NCBI RefSeq assembly: GCF_000463075.2
Contig: NZ_AVAQ01000045.1
Span: forward strand, 62,001 to 126,000
Length of the DNA: 64,000 bases
Source of the DNA: Lactiplantibacillus plantarum EGD-AQ4
GTDB lineage: Bacteria > Bacillota > Bacilli > Lactobacillales > Lactobacillaceae
Direction of reading: 5' to 3'
The translations under genes and the position numbers were made by a program. Positions 49,448-61,276 of this stretch are shown in pieces (positions within the stretch are counted from its first letter, which is position 1; each line of letters starts with the position of its first letter). The notes under the pieces were generated by a model. The model did no database searches and had not been told where the DNA came from. It saw nothing but the letters and a program-made list of their open reading frames with translations.

Positions 49448-49477
49448 GTTTTTTCCTCCGTCATTTCTATCCGATTA

Positions 49478-50824
49478 TTAATCAAAGAAGTGGTTGAAGA
49501 AGCCCTTGACCCGTTCAACGGTCCCCTTGTGATTTGGATCAGCCTGTTTCGGTTGTTCCTGTTTAACTGGCTGTTTTTTAGTTGTTTGTTTCGGTTGTGG
49601 TGCGGATGGTTCCGGTGCTGGTGTTACTTCTGAGAATTCTCGAGCAACACTCGCACGGGTATCTCCCGTCAAGGCACTCTTCACGAGCAACGTGACATCA
49701 CTTAAAGCCGCTTGGTATTTGATGACTGCTAATGCTTCATCAAATGACGGATGCCTTAAGCCCATCTGGTTCGGTGTGAAGACCCGTACCCGCGTCCCAA
49801 AACGCTGTGAAGCAAGGTCCGTGATGCCAGGGATCGCGGCAACTCCACCAGTCAACACGATACCGCCTGGTAATTCCAAGGCCCGAATCTCATCTAAATG
49901 TTGCTTGACCTTGTCGAAAATCTGATCAAGCCGCGCTTCGATGATTTCTGCTAAGTATTGCTCACTGATTTGTTCCGGGGTGCTCTGCCCAACGACATCC
50001 ACCGGAAACAGCTCATCGTCTGAGGCCTGCTGAGCATCGGCATAGCCATAGTCTCGTTTGAGTTTCTCGGCATTCTCAATCGATGTGTTCAAAACGACTG
50101 AGATGTCCTTCGTAATATACTGGCCGCCTTCTTGATCAACATAAGTATATTTGAGTTGGTGATCATGAATGACAGCAGCGGTTGTCTGGCCACCACCCAT
50201 GTCAACGATGATCGAGCCAAAGTCCTGTTCACCATCATTCAACACGAGGGAACTCAATGCCAAGGGGGCAATCACGATCTGTTCGATCTGCAGGCCGGCC
50301 TTTTCGAGTGCCTTACGGGTATTGTGAATGATCGTCTTGGGACCCGTAAACAGTGTCCCGTGCATTTCAAGTCGGACACCAACCATTCCGCGAGGATCCT
50401 TGATGCCATCAAAGCCATCAACGACAAACTCTTCAGGAATGACATCTAAGATTTCACGTTCTGGTGGTAGACTTTGAACCAAGGCTGCCGCCGCAACATT
50501 TTGAACATCTTCATTATTAATTTCTTTAGACTCATCCGCGACAGCAATCATGCCACGGCAACGTTCAATTTTAACCAGGTTAGCGGGAACTCCCGCAATC
50601 ACCTTTTTTATTTCGATACTTGCTTTTTCTTCAGCTTGGCGTACTGCAGATTGAATCGTTTCGGCCGCCTTATCGATATCGACAATGACCCCACGACTTA
50701 AACCATTAGAACGTGCGCTTCCCACACCAATAACGTTCATTTGCCCTTTAACACGTTCAGCAACAATGACTTTTATTGAGGTGGTCCCTATATCAAGTCC
50801 GACATAAATTCCTGAATTATCCAT
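49478..50824 (-). CDS. ftsA: Cell division protein FtsA
   Basis: Actin-like ATPase that anchors FtsZ to the membrane. The 448 residues begin with YVGLDIGTTSIKV (phosphate 1). IIVDMGGGQTT (phosphate 2) and VLTGGVAAIPG are the other nucleotide-binding segments. A proline/glutamine-rich linker leads to a C-terminal amphipathic helix (VKGFFNHFFD) that targets the membrane. It lies just upstream of ftsZ. Confidence 0.98.
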   Translation of the reverse strand: MDNSGIYVGLDIGTTSIKVIVAERVKGQMNVIGVGSARSNGLSRGVIVDIDKAAETIQSAVRQAEEKASIEIKKVIAGVPANLVKIERCRGMIAVADESKEINNEDVQNVAAAALVQSLPPEREILDVIPEEFVVDGFDGIKDPRGMVGVRLEMHGTLFTGPKTIIHNTRKALEKAGLQIEQIVIAPLALSSLVLNDGEQDFGSIIVDMGGGQTTAAVIHDHQLKYTYVDQEGGQYITKDISVVLNTSIENAEKLKRDYGYADAQQASDDELFPVDVVGQSTPEQISEQYLAEIIEARLDQIFDKVKQHLDEIRALELPGGIVLTGGVAAIPGITDLASQRFGTRVRVFTPNQMGLRHPSFDEALAVIKYQAALSDVTLLVKSALTGDTRASVAREFSEVTPAPEPSAPQPKQTTKKQPVKQEQPKQADPNHKGTVERVKGFFNHFFD

Positions 50825-50940
50825 AATAGAGGAACCTCCTAGTAATTTACATAAATATTCAAGGATTCGCTGACATATCCAGTTAATCCTTAGTTTACCA
50901 TATCCTAAGCGCTTTTAAAAAGGTCACACTTAGCATTCTA

Positions 50941-51816
50941 TCAATTATTCTGATTCTTGAACGGATAGGAGTAGGCTCCCACCTCAAGATTGATGACGCC
51001 CTTAGTCTTCATCTTGGCAGAAATCCCAGGATAATAGGCCATCTTGCTAGCAAAAGTACTGATCGTCGCATACACTTCATTGCCATCATTCATGTACAAG
51101 TGGACCCGTTCCGGATTCGCTTTGTTCGGTGCAAACTTGATTTCAGAAATATTATGTTTGACCGCGGATGATAACTTCGCGTATTGAGCAATCATTTTCT
51201 CTAGCCGCTGACCACTCTTGAAATTGGCGTAGATAGGTGAGCCACCACCAGGCTGCGAATAAGTGCCCTTTAAAATCAACCCGTTCTCCAAGATACGCCG
51301 GTAGTGTTGGCCGGTTGATAGATAACCAGCGATGCGAATCTCTTTGACCGTCACCCGTACTCGATTGAAACCAACTAACTGCGTGGTTACCTTGCCAATC
51401 TGCGGTTGCGCGTGGCGGGCACGTTTGGTCGTCTGCTGATCATGACCAATCACTGACCAAAGCGCGACGCCCGTATTGATTTTAGTCGCCGTTTTGACTT
51501 GGGCCGTAGTTAATTGATTGGTCCCACGAACAGTAACGGCTTGAACGTGGCTGAGTGGCGAGATAAAGTAGCCAGCAACCGCCGCACCAACTAGAAAAAT
51601 ACTCATCAGAATTGCAACTCGCTTGAATAGTAACCGCCGCCGTTGCGTTTTCAGCTTGGGTAGCTTATCACCAATTCGGAGCCGTTTGCCTGACCACCGA
51701 TGATGGCGTTTTTCTTCAGCCCGTTGGTTTTCGGCCGCTTCACGCTGAAACCGTTCCCATGGGGTGAGCTGCTCAGGGTGCTCGCGTTCTTTAGGCTTTT
51801 TACGGAAAATGGCCAT
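50941..51816 (-). CDS. divIB: Cell division protein DivIB/FtsQ
   Basis: Bitopic divisome protein. The 291 residues from ATG 51816 (AAAGGG 8 bases upstream) comprise a basic cytoplasmic N-terminal tail, one membrane helix (about 68-88), then a POTRA domain ([20 protein letters not shown]) and a beta domain outside. It acts with FtsL and the class B PBP in septal wall synthesis. It follows murG by about 24 bases; the next gene ftsA starts about 117 bases later, leaving room for a promoter. Confidence 0.95.
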   Translation of the reverse strand: MAIFRKKPKEREHPEQLTPWERFQREAAENQRAEEKRHHRWSGKRLRIGDKLPKLKTQRRRLLFKRVAILMSIFLVGAAVAGYFISPLSHVQAVTVRGTNQLTTAQVKTATKINTGVALWSVIGHDQQTTKRARHAQPQIGKVTTQLVGFNRVRVTVKEIRIAGYLSTGQHYRRILENGLILKGTYSQPGGGSPIYANFKSGQRLEKMIAQYAKLSSAVKHNISEIKFAPNKANPERVHLYMNDGNEVYATISTFASKMAYYPGISAKMKTKGVINLEVGAYSYPFKNQNN

Positions 51817-51840
51817 CACACCCACCCTTTCACTCTAATC

Positions 51841-52938
51841 TCAGTGCGACTTAACGACTGATTCTAAAACGTGTAATAATTGGTCCGCCGCATCCGGCAT
51901 CCCGAGTTTTTTCGCATTTGCGGCCATGGCTTCGCGGTGCGTACTACTTTGCAACAATCGATCCAAAGCTGCGACCAAGGTTGTGCCGGTCAAATCAGTT
52001 TCTTTGATCAATTCAGCCGCACCCGCATTAACTAGGCTCTGAGCATTCTTCGTCTGATGGTCGTTCGTGACATATGGACTTGGCACTAGAATCGATGGAA
52101 TGCCCAAGGCCGTAATTTCCGCAATACTAGTTGCGCCGGCCCGACCAAGAATCACGGCCACCTCTGGCAGAATCGCTGGCATATTTTTGATATACGGTAC
52201 GATTTTAACATTCGGCGCCAAAGCTGTCGCGGACAAGCCATCCTTAATCTTGTCATAATGGACCTGACCCGTCACGAACAGCGTCTGATAATCGCGTTTG
52301 TCCAGCTCAGGTAGCGCTTCGACGGCCGCAGCATTGATCCGTGCGGCCCCCCGACTACCCCCAAAAATCAAGGCAGTTGGGATTTCAGGGTCGAGCTCAA
52401 ATTGCGCTAATGCGCCAGTCTTCTTAATATTTGCAACTTGTTGCGCACGGGGATTACCCGTCATGACCACTTTTTGTTCTGGAAATTGTGACCGCGCACT
52501 CTCAAACGAAATCGCAATTTTGTCAACGAAGCGGCTCAAAAACTTGTTCGTCACCCCGACGACTGAGTTTTGTTCATGAATGACTGTTGGAATATGCATT
52601 TGGCTGGCCGCAAACACCACGGCCCCACTGACATAGCCCCCAGTACCAACCACGACATCCGGCTTAAACGCCTTGATATACTTGCGAGCCGTGACCACAC
52701 TCTTTAAGAACAAGTAGACTGTCTTCACATTTTGTAAGGATAAGGACCGTTTGAAGCCTTGAATCTTGATTGTTTTAAAATCAATGCCACGTTCAGGCAC
52801 GATTCGACTCTCCAGTCCGCGATGGGTCCCAACGAACTGTACTTGGGCTTCTGGATCGTGTGCTTTAAGCGCATCGATCAGCGCCAAGGCGGGGTAGATG
52901 TGGCCACCAGTTCCACCGCCAGAAATCATTAGTCGCAT
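51841..52938 (-). CDS. murG: UDP-N-acetylglucosamine transferase MurG
   Basis: Membrane-associated GT28 enzyme that adds GlcNAc to lipid I, making lipid II. The 365 residues carry the N-terminal [13 protein letters not shown] motif, the FVGTHRGLE region and the C-terminal nucleotide-binding [12 protein letters not shown] and [10 protein letters not shown] segments. The start overlaps the murD stop by one base (TAATG), implying coupling. Confidence 0.97.
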   Translation of the reverse strand: MRLMISGGGTGGHIYPALALIDALKAHDPEAQVQFVGTHRGLESRIVPERGIDFKTIKIQGFKRSLSLQNVKTVYLFLKSVVTARKYIKAFKPDVVVGTGGYVSGAVVFAASQMHIPTVIHEQNSVVGVTNKFLSRFVDKIAISFESARSQFPEQKVVMTGNPRAQQVANIKKTGALAQFELDPEIPTALIFGGSRGAARINAAAVEALPELDKRDYQTLFVTGQVHYDKIKDGLSATALAPNVKIVPYIKNMPAILPEVAVILGRAGATSIAEITALGIPSILVPSPYVTNDHQTKNAQSLVNAGAAELIKETDLTGTTLVAALDRLLQSSTHREAMAANAKKLGMPDAADQLLHVLESVVKSH

Positions 52939-54317
52939 TAGTTTTCTTCCGCCTTTCCAGTTAATTGTTCGATGGCCTTGATAAAGCGGTCACCGCGAAC
53001 TTCAAAGTTTGGATACTGATCCCAACTCGCACAAGCGGGTGAGAGCATGATAATGTCGTTAGCTTGACTATGTTCCCATGCAATCGGCACGGCTGTTTCA
53101 CAGTTGTCCGTAAAGACAATATCATCGATACCCGCCAATTTACCAGCGTCCGCCACTTTTTGGGCCGTTTCACCAAAGACAATTAACGTCTTAACGTGTT
53201 CTTTCAAAGCTGGTGCCAATTTTTCAAACGTATTGCCCCGATCCAGACCACCGGCCAGTAGAATCACTGGTTGGTCGAACCCTTTGAGGGCCATCTCAGT
53301 CGAAACTAAGTTCGTTGCTTTGGAATCATTATAGAATTGCCGATTTTGATACGTTTCCACGTATTGGGTCCGGTGCCGAACACCCGAGAAGGTCTTCAAT
53401 ACTTGCACGATACCGGCCGTGGGAACTGCTTGGAGCTTGGCAACCGTGATTGCGGCCAATGCATTTTCAACGTTGTGGTCGCCCGGAATCCGAATATCGG
53501 CGGCATCCATGATGTATTCATCCTTGAAATACAGTTTGCCGTCTTCTTCATAGGCGCCAGCTTTCGTATTCGCTTGCCGTGAGAATGGGACCACTTGTGC
53601 GGCCGACTGCTTGCTGAGTTCACGCCATTCTTCACTATCCCAGTTGATCACGAAATAGTCATCTGCCGTTTGGTTCATCGTAATCCGCATTTTGGCCTTA
53701 ACATAGTTCTCACGTGAGCCATGATAATCCAAATGGGTCGAATAAATATTCGTGATGACGGCAATATGTGGATGCAAGGTCCGAATCCCACAGAGCATAA
53801 AACTCGAAAGCTCGGTGACCATCGTGTCGGCCGCAGTTGCTTTTTGAGCAATTGCCGAAGCCGGCACCCCGATGTTACCTGCCACGTAAGCCTTACCAGC
53901 ATCCGCGCGCTGGTTGAGCATCATTGTGATCATGGTCGTGGTGGTCGTCTTACCATTAGTTCCCGTCACACCGATCAATTCACCTTCCAAAATTTGAGAA
54001 GCGAGTTCCACTTCAGTAATGACTGGAATTCCCTTGGCCTGAGCCCCACTAACGATCGGATTAGAATACGGAATGCCTGGATTTTTGACGACAACCTTAA
54101 AATCCTCATCCAGTAATGACAGTGGATGGCCCCCCGTAATCACTTTGATACCGTCGCTCAATAATTCCTGGGCGTCCGGATTATCATCAAATTCCTTTTT
54201 ATCGTTAACGGTCACAAACGCGCCTAATTTGTGAAGCAATCGTGCGGCGTTCACCCCACTCTTTGCTAACCCTAAAACCAAAACTTTTTGGTTACGATAC
54301 TGCTCAACCGACTTCAT
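52938..54317 (-). CDS. murD: UDP-N-acetylmuramoylalanine--D-glutamate ligase
   Basis: Adds D-glutamate to UDP-MurNAc-L-Ala. The 459 residues have the ATP-binding [13 protein letters not shown] motif, the conserved [13 protein letters not shown] region, DSKATN and a C-terminal Rossmann domain. Its ATG has AGGGAG upstream. It is separated from mraY by an unusual 310-base gap that contains hairpins. Confidence 0.97.
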   Translation of the reverse strand: MKSVEQYRNQKVLVLGLAKSGVNAARLLHKLGAFVTVNDKKEFDDNPDAQELLSDGIKVITGGHPLSLLDEDFKVVVKNPGIPYSNPIVSGAQAKGIPVITEVELASQILEGELIGVTGTNGKTTTTTMITMMLNQRADAGKAYVAGNIGVPASAIAQKATAADTMVTELSSFMLCGIRTLHPHIAVITNIYSTHLDYHGSRENYVKAKMRITMNQTADDYFVINWDSEEWRELSKQSAAQVVPFSRQANTKAGAYEEDGKLYFKDEYIMDAADIRIPGDHNVENALAAITVAKLQAVPTAGIVQVLKTFSGVRHRTQYVETYQNRQFYNDSKATNLVSTEMALKGFDQPVILLAGGLDRGNTFEKLAPALKEHVKTLIVFGETAQKVADAGKLAGIDDIVFTDNCETAVPIAWEHSQANDIIMLSPACASWDQYPNFEVRGDRFIKAIEQLTGKAEEN

Positions 54318-54627
54318 AAACCAAGATCTCCCTGTATTGTTTATAGATACTACTTAATTAACTTATTTATGTGGCCACTCGACCATTTCTGAGTCAGTGG
54401 CCATTTTATCGGTAAGCCGTCAGTCACTAGTTCCGTCACATAATCTGCGGCCAATTTACATCATCACCCAATCTGGATGATGCGTTAACGGGAACTAGCT
54501 GTATTCACTTTAACGAAGATATGTGCTGACGACCACTGGATAAACTGGATAAAATTGGTCCGCAAAATACAATTATGTACGATTGACTAGGAATCATTTC
54601 CTAATCAACCCATTAAACGTCTTTAAA

Positions 54628-55593
54628 TTAAACGATACTTGCAACACTAATAATCGCCGCAACCAAGCCGACTGACCAAAAGACGATGTCAATCTTCCAT
54701 TCGCTCCAGCCCTTCATTTCGAAGTGGTGGTGAATCGGACTCATTAAGAAAATCCGCTTGCCAGTCAACTTGAACGAAGCCACTTGTAGAATAACTGAAG
54801 CCGTTTCAATCACAAAGATAATCCCAATCAGTAACAAGGATAATTCATGATGCAGCAGAATTGAAACCGCGGCTAATGCACCACCAAGGGCCAAGGACCC
54901 CATGTCACCCATGAAGATTTTAGCTGGTTTGTGATTATAAACGAAGAAGCCTAGCAACGAGCCGACAACGGCTAAACAGAACAGCATCACGTTGTACTGG
55001 TGTTGGGCATGGGCAATGATGGCATAGGCGCCAAAAGCAATCGTCGCTTGACCAGCGACTAACCCGTCCAAGCCATCCGTCAGATTGACGGCGTTGGAGA
55101 AACCGACTAACCAGATGATGACGAAGATCATGTACCAGATACCGAGTGACCAGTCACCGAGACCCGGAATACGTAAGGCCATTGGTAAGTGTTCATGTTG
55201 ATAAACAACCGTCAAAATCACAGCACCGACAATTTGGCCTAACAGCTTTTGCCAAGCTTTCAAACCCTCATTTTGTTTCCGCCATAACTTGATACTGTCA
55301 TCCCAGAAACCTAAGGCACCATAGAGCACAAGAATAAACAACAGAATCCAGGTCGTTGGTTGTAGCTGGTGCTGCCATAACCCAACCCAGAAGGTGGTGA
55401 TCAGAATCGCCACGATGAATAACAAGCCACCCATCGTCGGTGTTCCGGATTTTTTCTCATGCCACTTAGGCCCTTCTTCGCGAATCATTTGGCCCTCTTT
55501 ACGAGCGCGGAAATACCGAATCAACGACGGCATCAACGCGAATACAATTATAAAACCGCTGACTAGGGTTGCACCCCACACTAATAAACTCAC
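54628..55593 (-). CDS. mraY: Phospho-N-acetylmuramoyl-pentapeptide transferase MraY
   Basis: Polytopic enzyme joining UDP-MurNAc-pentapeptide to undecaprenyl phosphate (lipid I). The 321 residues (ten predicted helices) include [16 protein letters not shown], the catalytic [11 protein letters not shown] and the HHHFEMKGW motifs. It follows the PBP gene by about 30 bases. The 3' side is the 310-base gap before murD. Confidence 0.98.
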   Translation of the reverse strand: MSLLVWGATLVSGFIIVFALMPSLIRYFRARKEGQMIREEGPKWHEKKSGTPTMGGLLFIVAILITTFWVGLWQHQLQPTTWILLFILVLYGALGFWDDSIKLWRKQNEGLKAWQKLLGQIVGAVILTVVYQHEHLPMALRIPGLGDWSLGIWYMIFVIIWLVGFSNAVNLTDGLDGLVAGQATIAFGAYAIIAHAQHQYNVMLFCLAVVGSLLGFFVYNHKPAKIFMGDMGSLALGGALAAVSILLHHELSLLLIGIIFVIETASVILQVASFKLTGKRIFLMSPIHHHFEMKGWSEWKIDIVFWSVGLVAAIISVASIV

Positions 55594-55622
55594 AACAATT
55601 CTCCATTCTAAGACTTGATTAC

Positions 55623-57764
55623 CTACTTCAATGTCACACTAATCGCTTGTTTGGCTTCAATCGGGTTACCGGCCGTCACACTCTGCGTCTTGACATAACC
55701 GGTCCCACTGGTCGTGAGTTTGATCCCCGTTAAGGTCGCAAAATCGGCCACTTCACTGGCTGACCAACCAGATAAGTTTGGCATATACATCTGACCGTTC
55801 GTCACTAAGATGATCCGTTGACCACTTGAGACGACCGTGCCTGATGAAATCGACTGCTTGACCACCCGGCTGCCCTTGCCGACGACCACAACGTCTAAGC
55901 CTTGCTTCTTAGCGGCTTTTTCGGCGGCGCTAGTCGACTGACTGGTCAAATCTTTCATCTTGACCGTTGCGGCCGTGGTTTCGCTGGCTTTTTGTTCCTC
56001 CAACGCACGTTTCATGACTGTGTCAAAAATCTCAGCCATGTCGTCCTCTGCAGAACTGCCGTTAAGGGTCGGTTGCTTCATCGTAATGTACATAATGTAC
56101 TTCGGATTCTTCGCCGGCGCCATCCCCACAACGGAATACAAGTAAGTATTATCACCTTGCTCGTAGGTACTCCCGTTGCTGACTTGGGCCGTACCAGTCT
56201 TAGCAGCGATCCGATAACCGTTGATCTTATAAGCTGTCCCAGTCCCATATGACTTGTAGACCACGTCTTGCATATGGTCGAGGACCTTGCTAGCCGTCTT
56301 CGAACTGATTGGTTGGCTGACGACCTTCTTTTTGCCCTTATAAACTGTTTTACCAGTATTCGGATTAGTGATCTTTGAAATAAAGTATGGCTGTAACATC
56401 TTACCATGATTAGCGATGGCTGTGAATCCACGTAACATTTGCATCGCCGTGACCTGGATTCCTTGTCCAAACGCTGTATCTGCTTGTTCGATGGGATACG
56501 TGAACTGAATCGACCCGCTCTGTTCGTTAGCGAGGCCGCTATTCGTACTCTCACGTAGGCCAAAACGCTTGATGTATTTCAACCAGGTCTTGGCACCCAT
56601 CGTCTGTTCGAGTTGGGCCATCGCCGTGTTACTGGAAAGCGCAAACCCCTTGGCATAGGTGATGTTCCCCCAACCATTGGTATTCCAGTCAGGGACCGTA
56701 CTCTTGCCGATCTTATATTCACCCGTCGGCACCGTGACGTTAGCGTTATACTTGCCACTATCAATAGCCGCCGCCATGGTGAAGACCTTCATCGTGGACC
56801 CCGGTTCATAAGTATCTTCAACGAGCAAGTTACGCCACATTTTAGACAAACCGGACTTGGTCTGCGCATTGAAAGTTGGCCGTTGGGTCGTTGCTAGAAT
56901 GGCGCCCGTCTTGGCATTCATCAACGTCGCGGTCATTGACTTCGGCGACACTTTTGAATTGACTTCTGAGACCTTCGTTTCAAGCAACGTTTGCAGCTTG
57001 GAATCGATCGTTGTATAGACATTATCGCCATCCTTGGCTTTTTTACCCGTCTCGGTCGTCCCTTGATAGCCACTCTTGGTGACCGTCTTACGACCATCCG
57101 TGCCGGATAATTGTTTATTGAACGCGAGCTCGATGCCCATTGAACCAGTCAACCGGGTTTTTTCCGTCCCCTTTTGTGACTTCGACGTGGTCAATCCAAT
57201 CAGTTGTGACGCGAAGGTCCCGTTTGGATAAAGCCGCGCTTCAGATTCAATAAAGTGTAATCCAGGCACGTTTTGCGCGTCAATTTTTTCTTTGGTCGTT
57301 AGCGAGATGTTTTTACCCGCAGTCCCAAACTCGATTTGAAACTTACCGGAACCCTTCTGCAATGTTGTGAGTGCTTTTTTGTAACTAATTGGTAAATATT
57401 TAGAAAGCACCTTGGCCGCCTTGACATTATTTTTGACATACAAAGCCTTACCACTCGCACTCCGCTGGTTTTTGGCCATGATCGCATAAATCGTATAGGT
57501 ACTCGTATCCTCAGCGATTGGGTCGCCGTTGGCCGTATAGATCGTCCCGCGCTTAGCCGTGATGGTTTGATCCTCGGTATATAACTTTTTGGTTGCTTCA
57601 ACCAGATTGACACCATTGACGTGGCGCACAATCGCAATATATGAAAAACGAATGACCAAAACACCAAAGACGGCAATCGCACCGAAAAATAGCCATTGGC
57701 CAAAGATTCTACGATTTTGTTTTGGTGTCCGTTTCGAAGTCATTCGTTGTTTGTTCTTATTCAT
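55623..57764 (-). CDS. ftsI: Septal class B penicillin-binding protein with PASTA domains (PBP2B/2X-like)
   Basis: Transpeptidase crosslinking septal peptidoglycan. The 713 residues have one N-terminal membrane helix, a dimerisation domain, and the transpeptidase domain with SxxK (EPGSTMKVF, near residue 322), SxN (LSSNTAM) and KTG ([11 protein letters not shown]) motifs. Two PASTA domains form the C terminus (about 585-713), as in streptococcal PBP2X; the dcw position fits PBP2B/FtsI. Its ATG overlaps the ftsL stop. Confidence 0.95.
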   Translation of the reverse strand: MNKNKQRMTSKRTPKQNRRIFGQWLFFGAIAVFGVLVIRFSYIAIVRHVNGVNLVEATKKLYTEDQTITAKRGTIYTANGDPIAEDTSTYTIYAIMAKNQRSASGKALYVKNNVKAAKVLSKYLPISYKKALTTLQKGSGKFQIEFGTAGKNISLTTKEKIDAQNVPGLHFIESEARLYPNGTFASQLIGLTTSKSQKGTEKTRLTGSMGIELAFNKQLSGTDGRKTVTKSGYQGTTETGKKAKDGDNVYTTIDSKLQTLLETKVSEVNSKVSPKSMTATLMNAKTGAILATTQRPTFNAQTKSGLSKMWRNLLVEDTYEPGSTMKVFTMAAAIDSGKYNANVTVPTGEYKIGKSTVPDWNTNGWGNITYAKGFALSSNTAMAQLEQTMGAKTWLKYIKRFGLRESTNSGLANEQSGSIQFTYPIEQADTAFGQGIQVTAMQMLRGFTAIANHGKMLQPYFISKITNPNTGKTVYKGKKKVVSQPISSKTASKVLDHMQDVVYKSYGTGTAYKINGYRIAAKTGTAQVSNGSTYEQGDNTYLYSVVGMAPAKNPKYIMYITMKQPTLNGSSAEDDMAEIFDTVMKRALEEQKASETTAATVKMKDLTSQSTSAAEKAAKKQGLDVVVVGKGSRVVKQSISSGTVVSSGQRIILVTNGQMYMPNLSGWSASEVADFATLTGIKLTTSGTGYVKTQSVTAGNPIEAKQAISVTLK

Positions 57765-58147
57765 TTGTAAACATTCCTTATGCTACCGTTGTTGAGCGAT
57801 AGCCCGTACTGCTTAGCAATTTTATTTAAACGGCTTCGACTGGAAAGTTCACTGATTTCTTGGGCTGCCGACGTATTTTTCGCCTGCACCTTCGATACTT
57901 TCTCCTGAACCGTCTGTAACTGACTTTCAGCGTTGGTCGCTGTAATGTTGGTCGACACTAACATAATCGCTAAACTGAACACCACCAAACTCAAACCAAC
58001 ACATAATACTTTTTCAAACATTGAGAATGCAACGCGCTGCGTCTTAATCGACGGGTTGGGGGTTGCAACAGTAGTCGTCTTATGTACCGGGGTGGTTGCG
58101 CCAGGAGTCTGTTGTGGCAACTCCCGCGCTAATCCATTTTGGGCCAT
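57761..58147 (-). CDS. ftsL: Cell division protein FtsL
   Basis: Bitopic divisome protein of 128 residues: a polar N-terminal tail, one membrane helix (KVLCVGLSLVVFSLAIMLVS), and an extracellular coiled coil (ESQLQTVQEKVSKVQ). The start is ATG 58147 behind AAGGAGTG; the longer frame to 58168 reads through that site. Its stop overlaps the PBP start (ATGA). It acts with DivIB and the PBP. Confidence 0.9.
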   Translation of the reverse strand: MAQNGLARELPQQTPGATTPVHKTTTVATPNPSIKTQRVAFSMFEKVLCVGLSLVVFSLAIMLVSTNITATNAESQLQTVQEKVSKVQAKNTSAAQEISELSSRSRLNKIAKQYGLSLNNGSIRNVYK

Positions 58148-58177
58148 GTTAATCACTCCTTTAATCAATTCTTAATA

Positions 58178-59137
58178 TTAGTTATTCGTCATCTTAATCC
58201 GTTCGATAGCACGTAGCTTAGCACTATGCGCGCGTCGATTGGCTGCAATCTCGTCAGCACTAGGCAAAATTGGCTTGCGACTGACGAGTTGATAATCTGG
58301 TTGCATCTCAGCGGGAATCACAGGCAAACCAGGTGGGAGTTCCGGTAGCGCACTGTGCTCTTTGAAAATCGTTTTGACTAACCGATCCTCTAACGACTGG
58401 AACGTAATCACGCTGACCCGTCCGTGGACGTTGATCAGATCAACCGCCTGTTCCAAAGAAGTCTCTAGGACGCCAAGTTCATTATTGACGGCAATGCGAA
58501 TCGCTTGAAAGACTCGCTTGGCCGGATGTCCACCCGTTCGCCGGGCCCGTGCTGGAATGGCATTTTTAATTATTTCAACTAACTGGCCGGTCGTTTCGAT
58601 TGGCTGGACGGCGCGCTCACGCTCAATCATCCGCGCGACTTGCTTGGAGAACTTCTCTTCGCCGTAGCGGTAGAAAATCCGTACCAAGTCGGCGTATGGC
58701 CAAGTGTTGACCACCGTTTGAGCTGTTAGCGCTTGGCTCTGGTCCATCCGCATATCTAAAGGTGCATCGTAACGGTAAGAGAACCCGCGGGAGGCGTCAT
58801 CAAATTGTGGTGACGAGACTCCTAAGTCATAGACAATGCCGTCAACGTGGTCCACGCCTTGTTCAGTGAGCGCCGTCTTTAAGTTGGCAAAGTTATTCTT
58901 GATAAACGTGACCTGACCACGTTTTAAATAATCTGCTAAGTTCGACTGATTATAGTCAATGGCCGTCTGATCCTGATCAAAGCTGTAAAGGTGTCCGTTC
59001 GGGCCGAGTTGTTGCAAAATCTCTCGAGAATGACCACCCCCACCTAACGTGCAGTCAACGTAGATGCCGTCTGGTCGGACGTTCAACGCCGCAATTGCTT
59101 CATGTAAAAGTACCGTTGTATGTTCAAATGTCGCCAC
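58178..59137 (-). CDS. rsmH: 16S rRNA m4C1402 methyltransferase RsmH
   Basis: SAM-dependent N4-methyltransferase acting on C1402 of 16S rRNA (MraW). The 319 residues have the SAM motif [36 protein letters not shown] and the family's [13 protein letters not shown] place the start at GTG 59137 because AAAGGAGG lies upstream; the 59155 extension reads through that site. Second gene of the dcw cluster. Confidence 0.96.
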   Translation of the reverse strand: MATFEHTTVLLHEAIAALNVRPDGIYVDCTLGGGGHSREILQQLGPNGHLYSFDQDQTAIDYNQSNLADYLKRGQVTFIKNNFANLKTALTEQGVDHVDGIVYDLGVSSPQFDDASRGFSYRYDAPLDMRMDQSQALTAQTVVNTWPYADLVRIFYRYGEEKFSKQVARMIERERAVQPIETTGQLVEIIKNAIPARARRTGGHPAKRVFQAIRIAVNNELGVLETSLEQAVDLINVHGRVSVITFQSLEDRLVKTIFKEHSALPELPPGLPVIPAEMQPDYQLVSRKPILPSADEIAANRRAHSAKLRAIERIKMTNN

Positions 59138-59161
59138 GCGTACGCCTCCTTTCAATCTATG

Positions 59162-59599
59162 CTAAAAGTCAATCAAATTCTCTGCTAAATCATCAAAGTT
59201 GGCTTCCGTCTCAGTCTCAAACTGTTGCCACTGTTCAGCACCCCAGATTTCGAACCGATCAGAAACCCCCACGATGACACACTGTTTCTCTAATTTTGCA
59301 TACTGTCGCAACGTGGTTGGAATCATTACCCGCCCCTGCTTGTCCAATTCACACTCAGCAGCTGCTGCGTAGAAAAAGCGGACAAACGCCCGGGCGTCCT
59401 TGCGTGTTAACGGTAAATCATCCAACTGTGCTTGCAGTGTTGCCCACCGTGCAGCTGGATAACCGAAAATACAGCCATCCATCCCACGGGTAATTACAAA
59501 TGAATCCCCAAGTAACTCACGAAACTTGGCGGGAATGATTAGCCGACCCTTAGCATCCAAGGCGTGCTCAAATTCTCCGAAAAACATCTTAGACGCCAC
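59162..59599 (-). CDS. mraZ: Transcriptional regulator MraZ
   Basis: DNA-binding repressor of the dcw cluster, with two SpoVT/AbrB-like repeats ([16 protein letters not shown] and [15 protein letters not shown]). Start choice is uncertain: ATG 59587 (MFFGEF, the usual family N terminus) is 22 bases from the AAAGGGG site, while GTG 59599 and TTG 59605 are better spaced; I list GTG. It is the first gene of the cluster. The region upstream (59606-59700) is AT-rich and contains a C-rich stretch; I could not identify the direct TGGG-type MraZ boxes with confidence. Confidence 0.93.
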   Translation of the reverse strand: MASKMFFGEFEHALDAKGRLIIPAKFRELLGDSFVITRGMDGCIFGYPAARWATLQAQLDDLPLTRKDARAFVRFFYAAAAECELDKQGRVMIPTTLRQYAKLEKQCVIVGVSDRFEIWGAEQWQQFETETEANFDDLAENLIDF

Positions 59600-59700
59600 G
59601 GCCAATCAACCCCTTTCATTAATCATAATTTAAGTCTACCACACCCCCCCACTTCCTACCACATCGTTTTGTTACTTTTCCAAATTGTTAACAAAATGTC

Positions 59701-59738
59701 AAAAAAAGTCCCACCTAACGTTGCTTTCGTTAGGTGGG
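59701..59738 (-). terminator. Terminator of the DUF3397 gene
   Basis: CCCACCTAACG / CGTTAGGTGGG form a perfect 11-bp stem (59738-59710), followed on the minus strand by ACTTTTTTT. It separates the DUF3397 gene from the mraZ promoter. Confidence 0.95.
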
Positions 59739-59761
59739 GCTTAGTGGGGGAACATTTATCA

Positions 59762-60124
59762 TTATAAAAAGAAATGGCTGCCCAGAGCGAGCAAATAGAC
59801 GACTAAGGTTAACAACTCTGTGCCGCGCCAAAAAAGCTTAAAGAAGCGCCAATATAGGATTTCGCCCCGTTCGACAGCCTCAATAATCGTCAAACCAATA
59901 CCCAAAATCATCAGTGATAAGACTTCATAGGGTGCTAGCGAACTATCCGTTGCTTGTAAGGTTAAGAAATGGGTGAACACCATTAAAAAAGGTGGCCAAA
60001 AATCCATTAATCTTAATCCGTGCGGCCAAAAACGGTGAAATACTCGTTTTAACACTAAAATCACGACTGAAACGGCCGCTAATAAAATCAATTGTCCGTA
60101 CCAGGTGGTCCATAAATCACGCAT
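59762..60124 (-). CDS. DUF3397 family membrane protein
   Basis: A membrane protein of about 120 residues with four hydrophobic segments and the family stretch WPHGLRLMDFWPPFLM. It is typically encoded just upstream of mraZ in lactobacilli, with its own terminator. The start ATG 60124 is preceded by GGGGGAGG 11 bases away; the first in-frame start at 60148 lacks a site. The function is unknown. Confidence 0.85.
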   Translation of the reverse strand: MRDLWTTWYGQLILLAAVSVVILVLKRVFHRFWPHGLRLMDFWPPFLMVFTHFLTLQATDSSLAPYEVLSLMILGIGLTIIEAVERGEILYWRFFKLFWRGTELLTLVVYLLALGSHFFL

Positions 60125-60241
60125 GTCCGTGCTTGCCTCCCCCATCAATGTCAGAATTGATTATAGCCATTATTGTTTAACTTTTCAATCATTCTAAACA
60201 GCCCTATAATAAGCTTAAACGTTTTATAGGAGGGATGACCG

Positions 60242-61201
60242 TTGCTACAATACTTCGCGACTGGCAAAAATGGCCTGTTAACCACCCCTGACCATCAGCA
60301 AGATACGTCATACTGGATCAACGTCGAACGGCCTACGATTGATGAAATCGACCAACTCGTTGACCAATTCGACTTACCACGTGACTACTTAACGGCGGTC
60401 TTAGACGACGCCGAAGTTTCACGCACTGAGCAACTGAGCGCAACTGACGATGACCAACCGGTGCTGATCGTGATGCAGTACCCCAAGTTAACGACGAGTG
60501 ATTTAGGCTACCTGGAATTTCAAGTCTACCCGTTTGCCTTGATTTTAGTCGACCAAGTCGTGCTTACTGTCAGCAATTACTCGGCCAGCTTCATTCAAGA
60601 TTTCGTCATGGACCCCGAATCATCCAAACTCAGCCTGGATAATCATGAAGACTTCGTGCTCGCCATTATGTGGTACATTGAGCACAGCTTTGTGACCGCC
60701 CTGAACTTGATCAATAAACGAACTACGACGCTTGAATCTCATTTAAACCAGGCGACTCACAACGCCGAGCTCTTTCGCATCATGTCGTACCAAAAATCAC
60801 TGATTCGCTTCAAGGCGGCCCTGCAACAAAACGGGCCAACGCTTGATGCCATTGAATCTTCAGTGGGCTACTTCACGGCCGCCCATCATCAATCATTGAC
60901 GGCTGATATTAAAATTGAGACCCAGCAAGCCAGTGATATGACCGATACGACCAATCAAATTCTGCAGCAGTACAGCCAGCTCGTCGGCTCAGTGATTTCC
61001 AACAACTTGAACGATGTCATGAAATTTTTGACTTCCTTGACGATGGTCCTCACGATTCCAACAATTATCGGCGGCATCTACGGGATGAACGTCAAGCTGC
61101 CTGGTGCGAGCCTCGTTCACGCCTTTACCTGGATCATGGCGGGCACCATCGTCCTCTGTATCATTAGTATTGAATATTTACGAAATCATGACTATTTTTA
61201 A
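60242..61201 (+). CDS. corA: CorA family magnesium/divalent cation transporter
   Basis: Homopentameric Mg channel. The 319 residues have a large acidic cytoplasmic domain and two C-terminal helices, with the GMN selectivity signature (IYGMNVKLPG) after the first helix. The start TTG 60242 is preceded by AGGAGGG. It is transcribed divergently from the DUF3397 gene. It may also carry Co or Ni. Confidence 0.95.
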   Translation: MLQYFATGKNGLLTTPDHQQDTSYWINVERPTIDEIDQLVDQFDLPRDYLTAVLDDAEVSRTEQLSATDDDQPVLIVMQYPKLTTSDLGYLEFQVYPFALILVDQVVLTVSNYSASFIQDFVMDPESSKLSLDNHEDFVLAIMWYIEHSFVTALNLINKRTTTLESHLNQATHNAELFRIMSYQKSLIRFKAALQQNGPTLDAIESSVGYFTAAHHQSLTADIKIETQQASDMTDTTNQILQQYSQLVGSVISNNLNDVMKFLTSLTMVLTIPTIIGGIYGMNVKLPGASLVHAFTWIMAGTIVLCIISIEYLRNHDYF

Positions 61202-61276
61202 TTTCAATTGAAAAAAAGTTGATTCCACGTTAAACTATGAAAGAATTACTCGAAAAGTGTGGTGCATACAAACAAC

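Noticed and set aside
54372-54410. Possible plus-strand terminator in the murD-mraY gap
   Set aside because: The stem TGGCCACT/AGTGGCCA is followed by TTTTAT on the plus strand, but no plus-strand gene ends there; kept only as part of the structured-gap finding.
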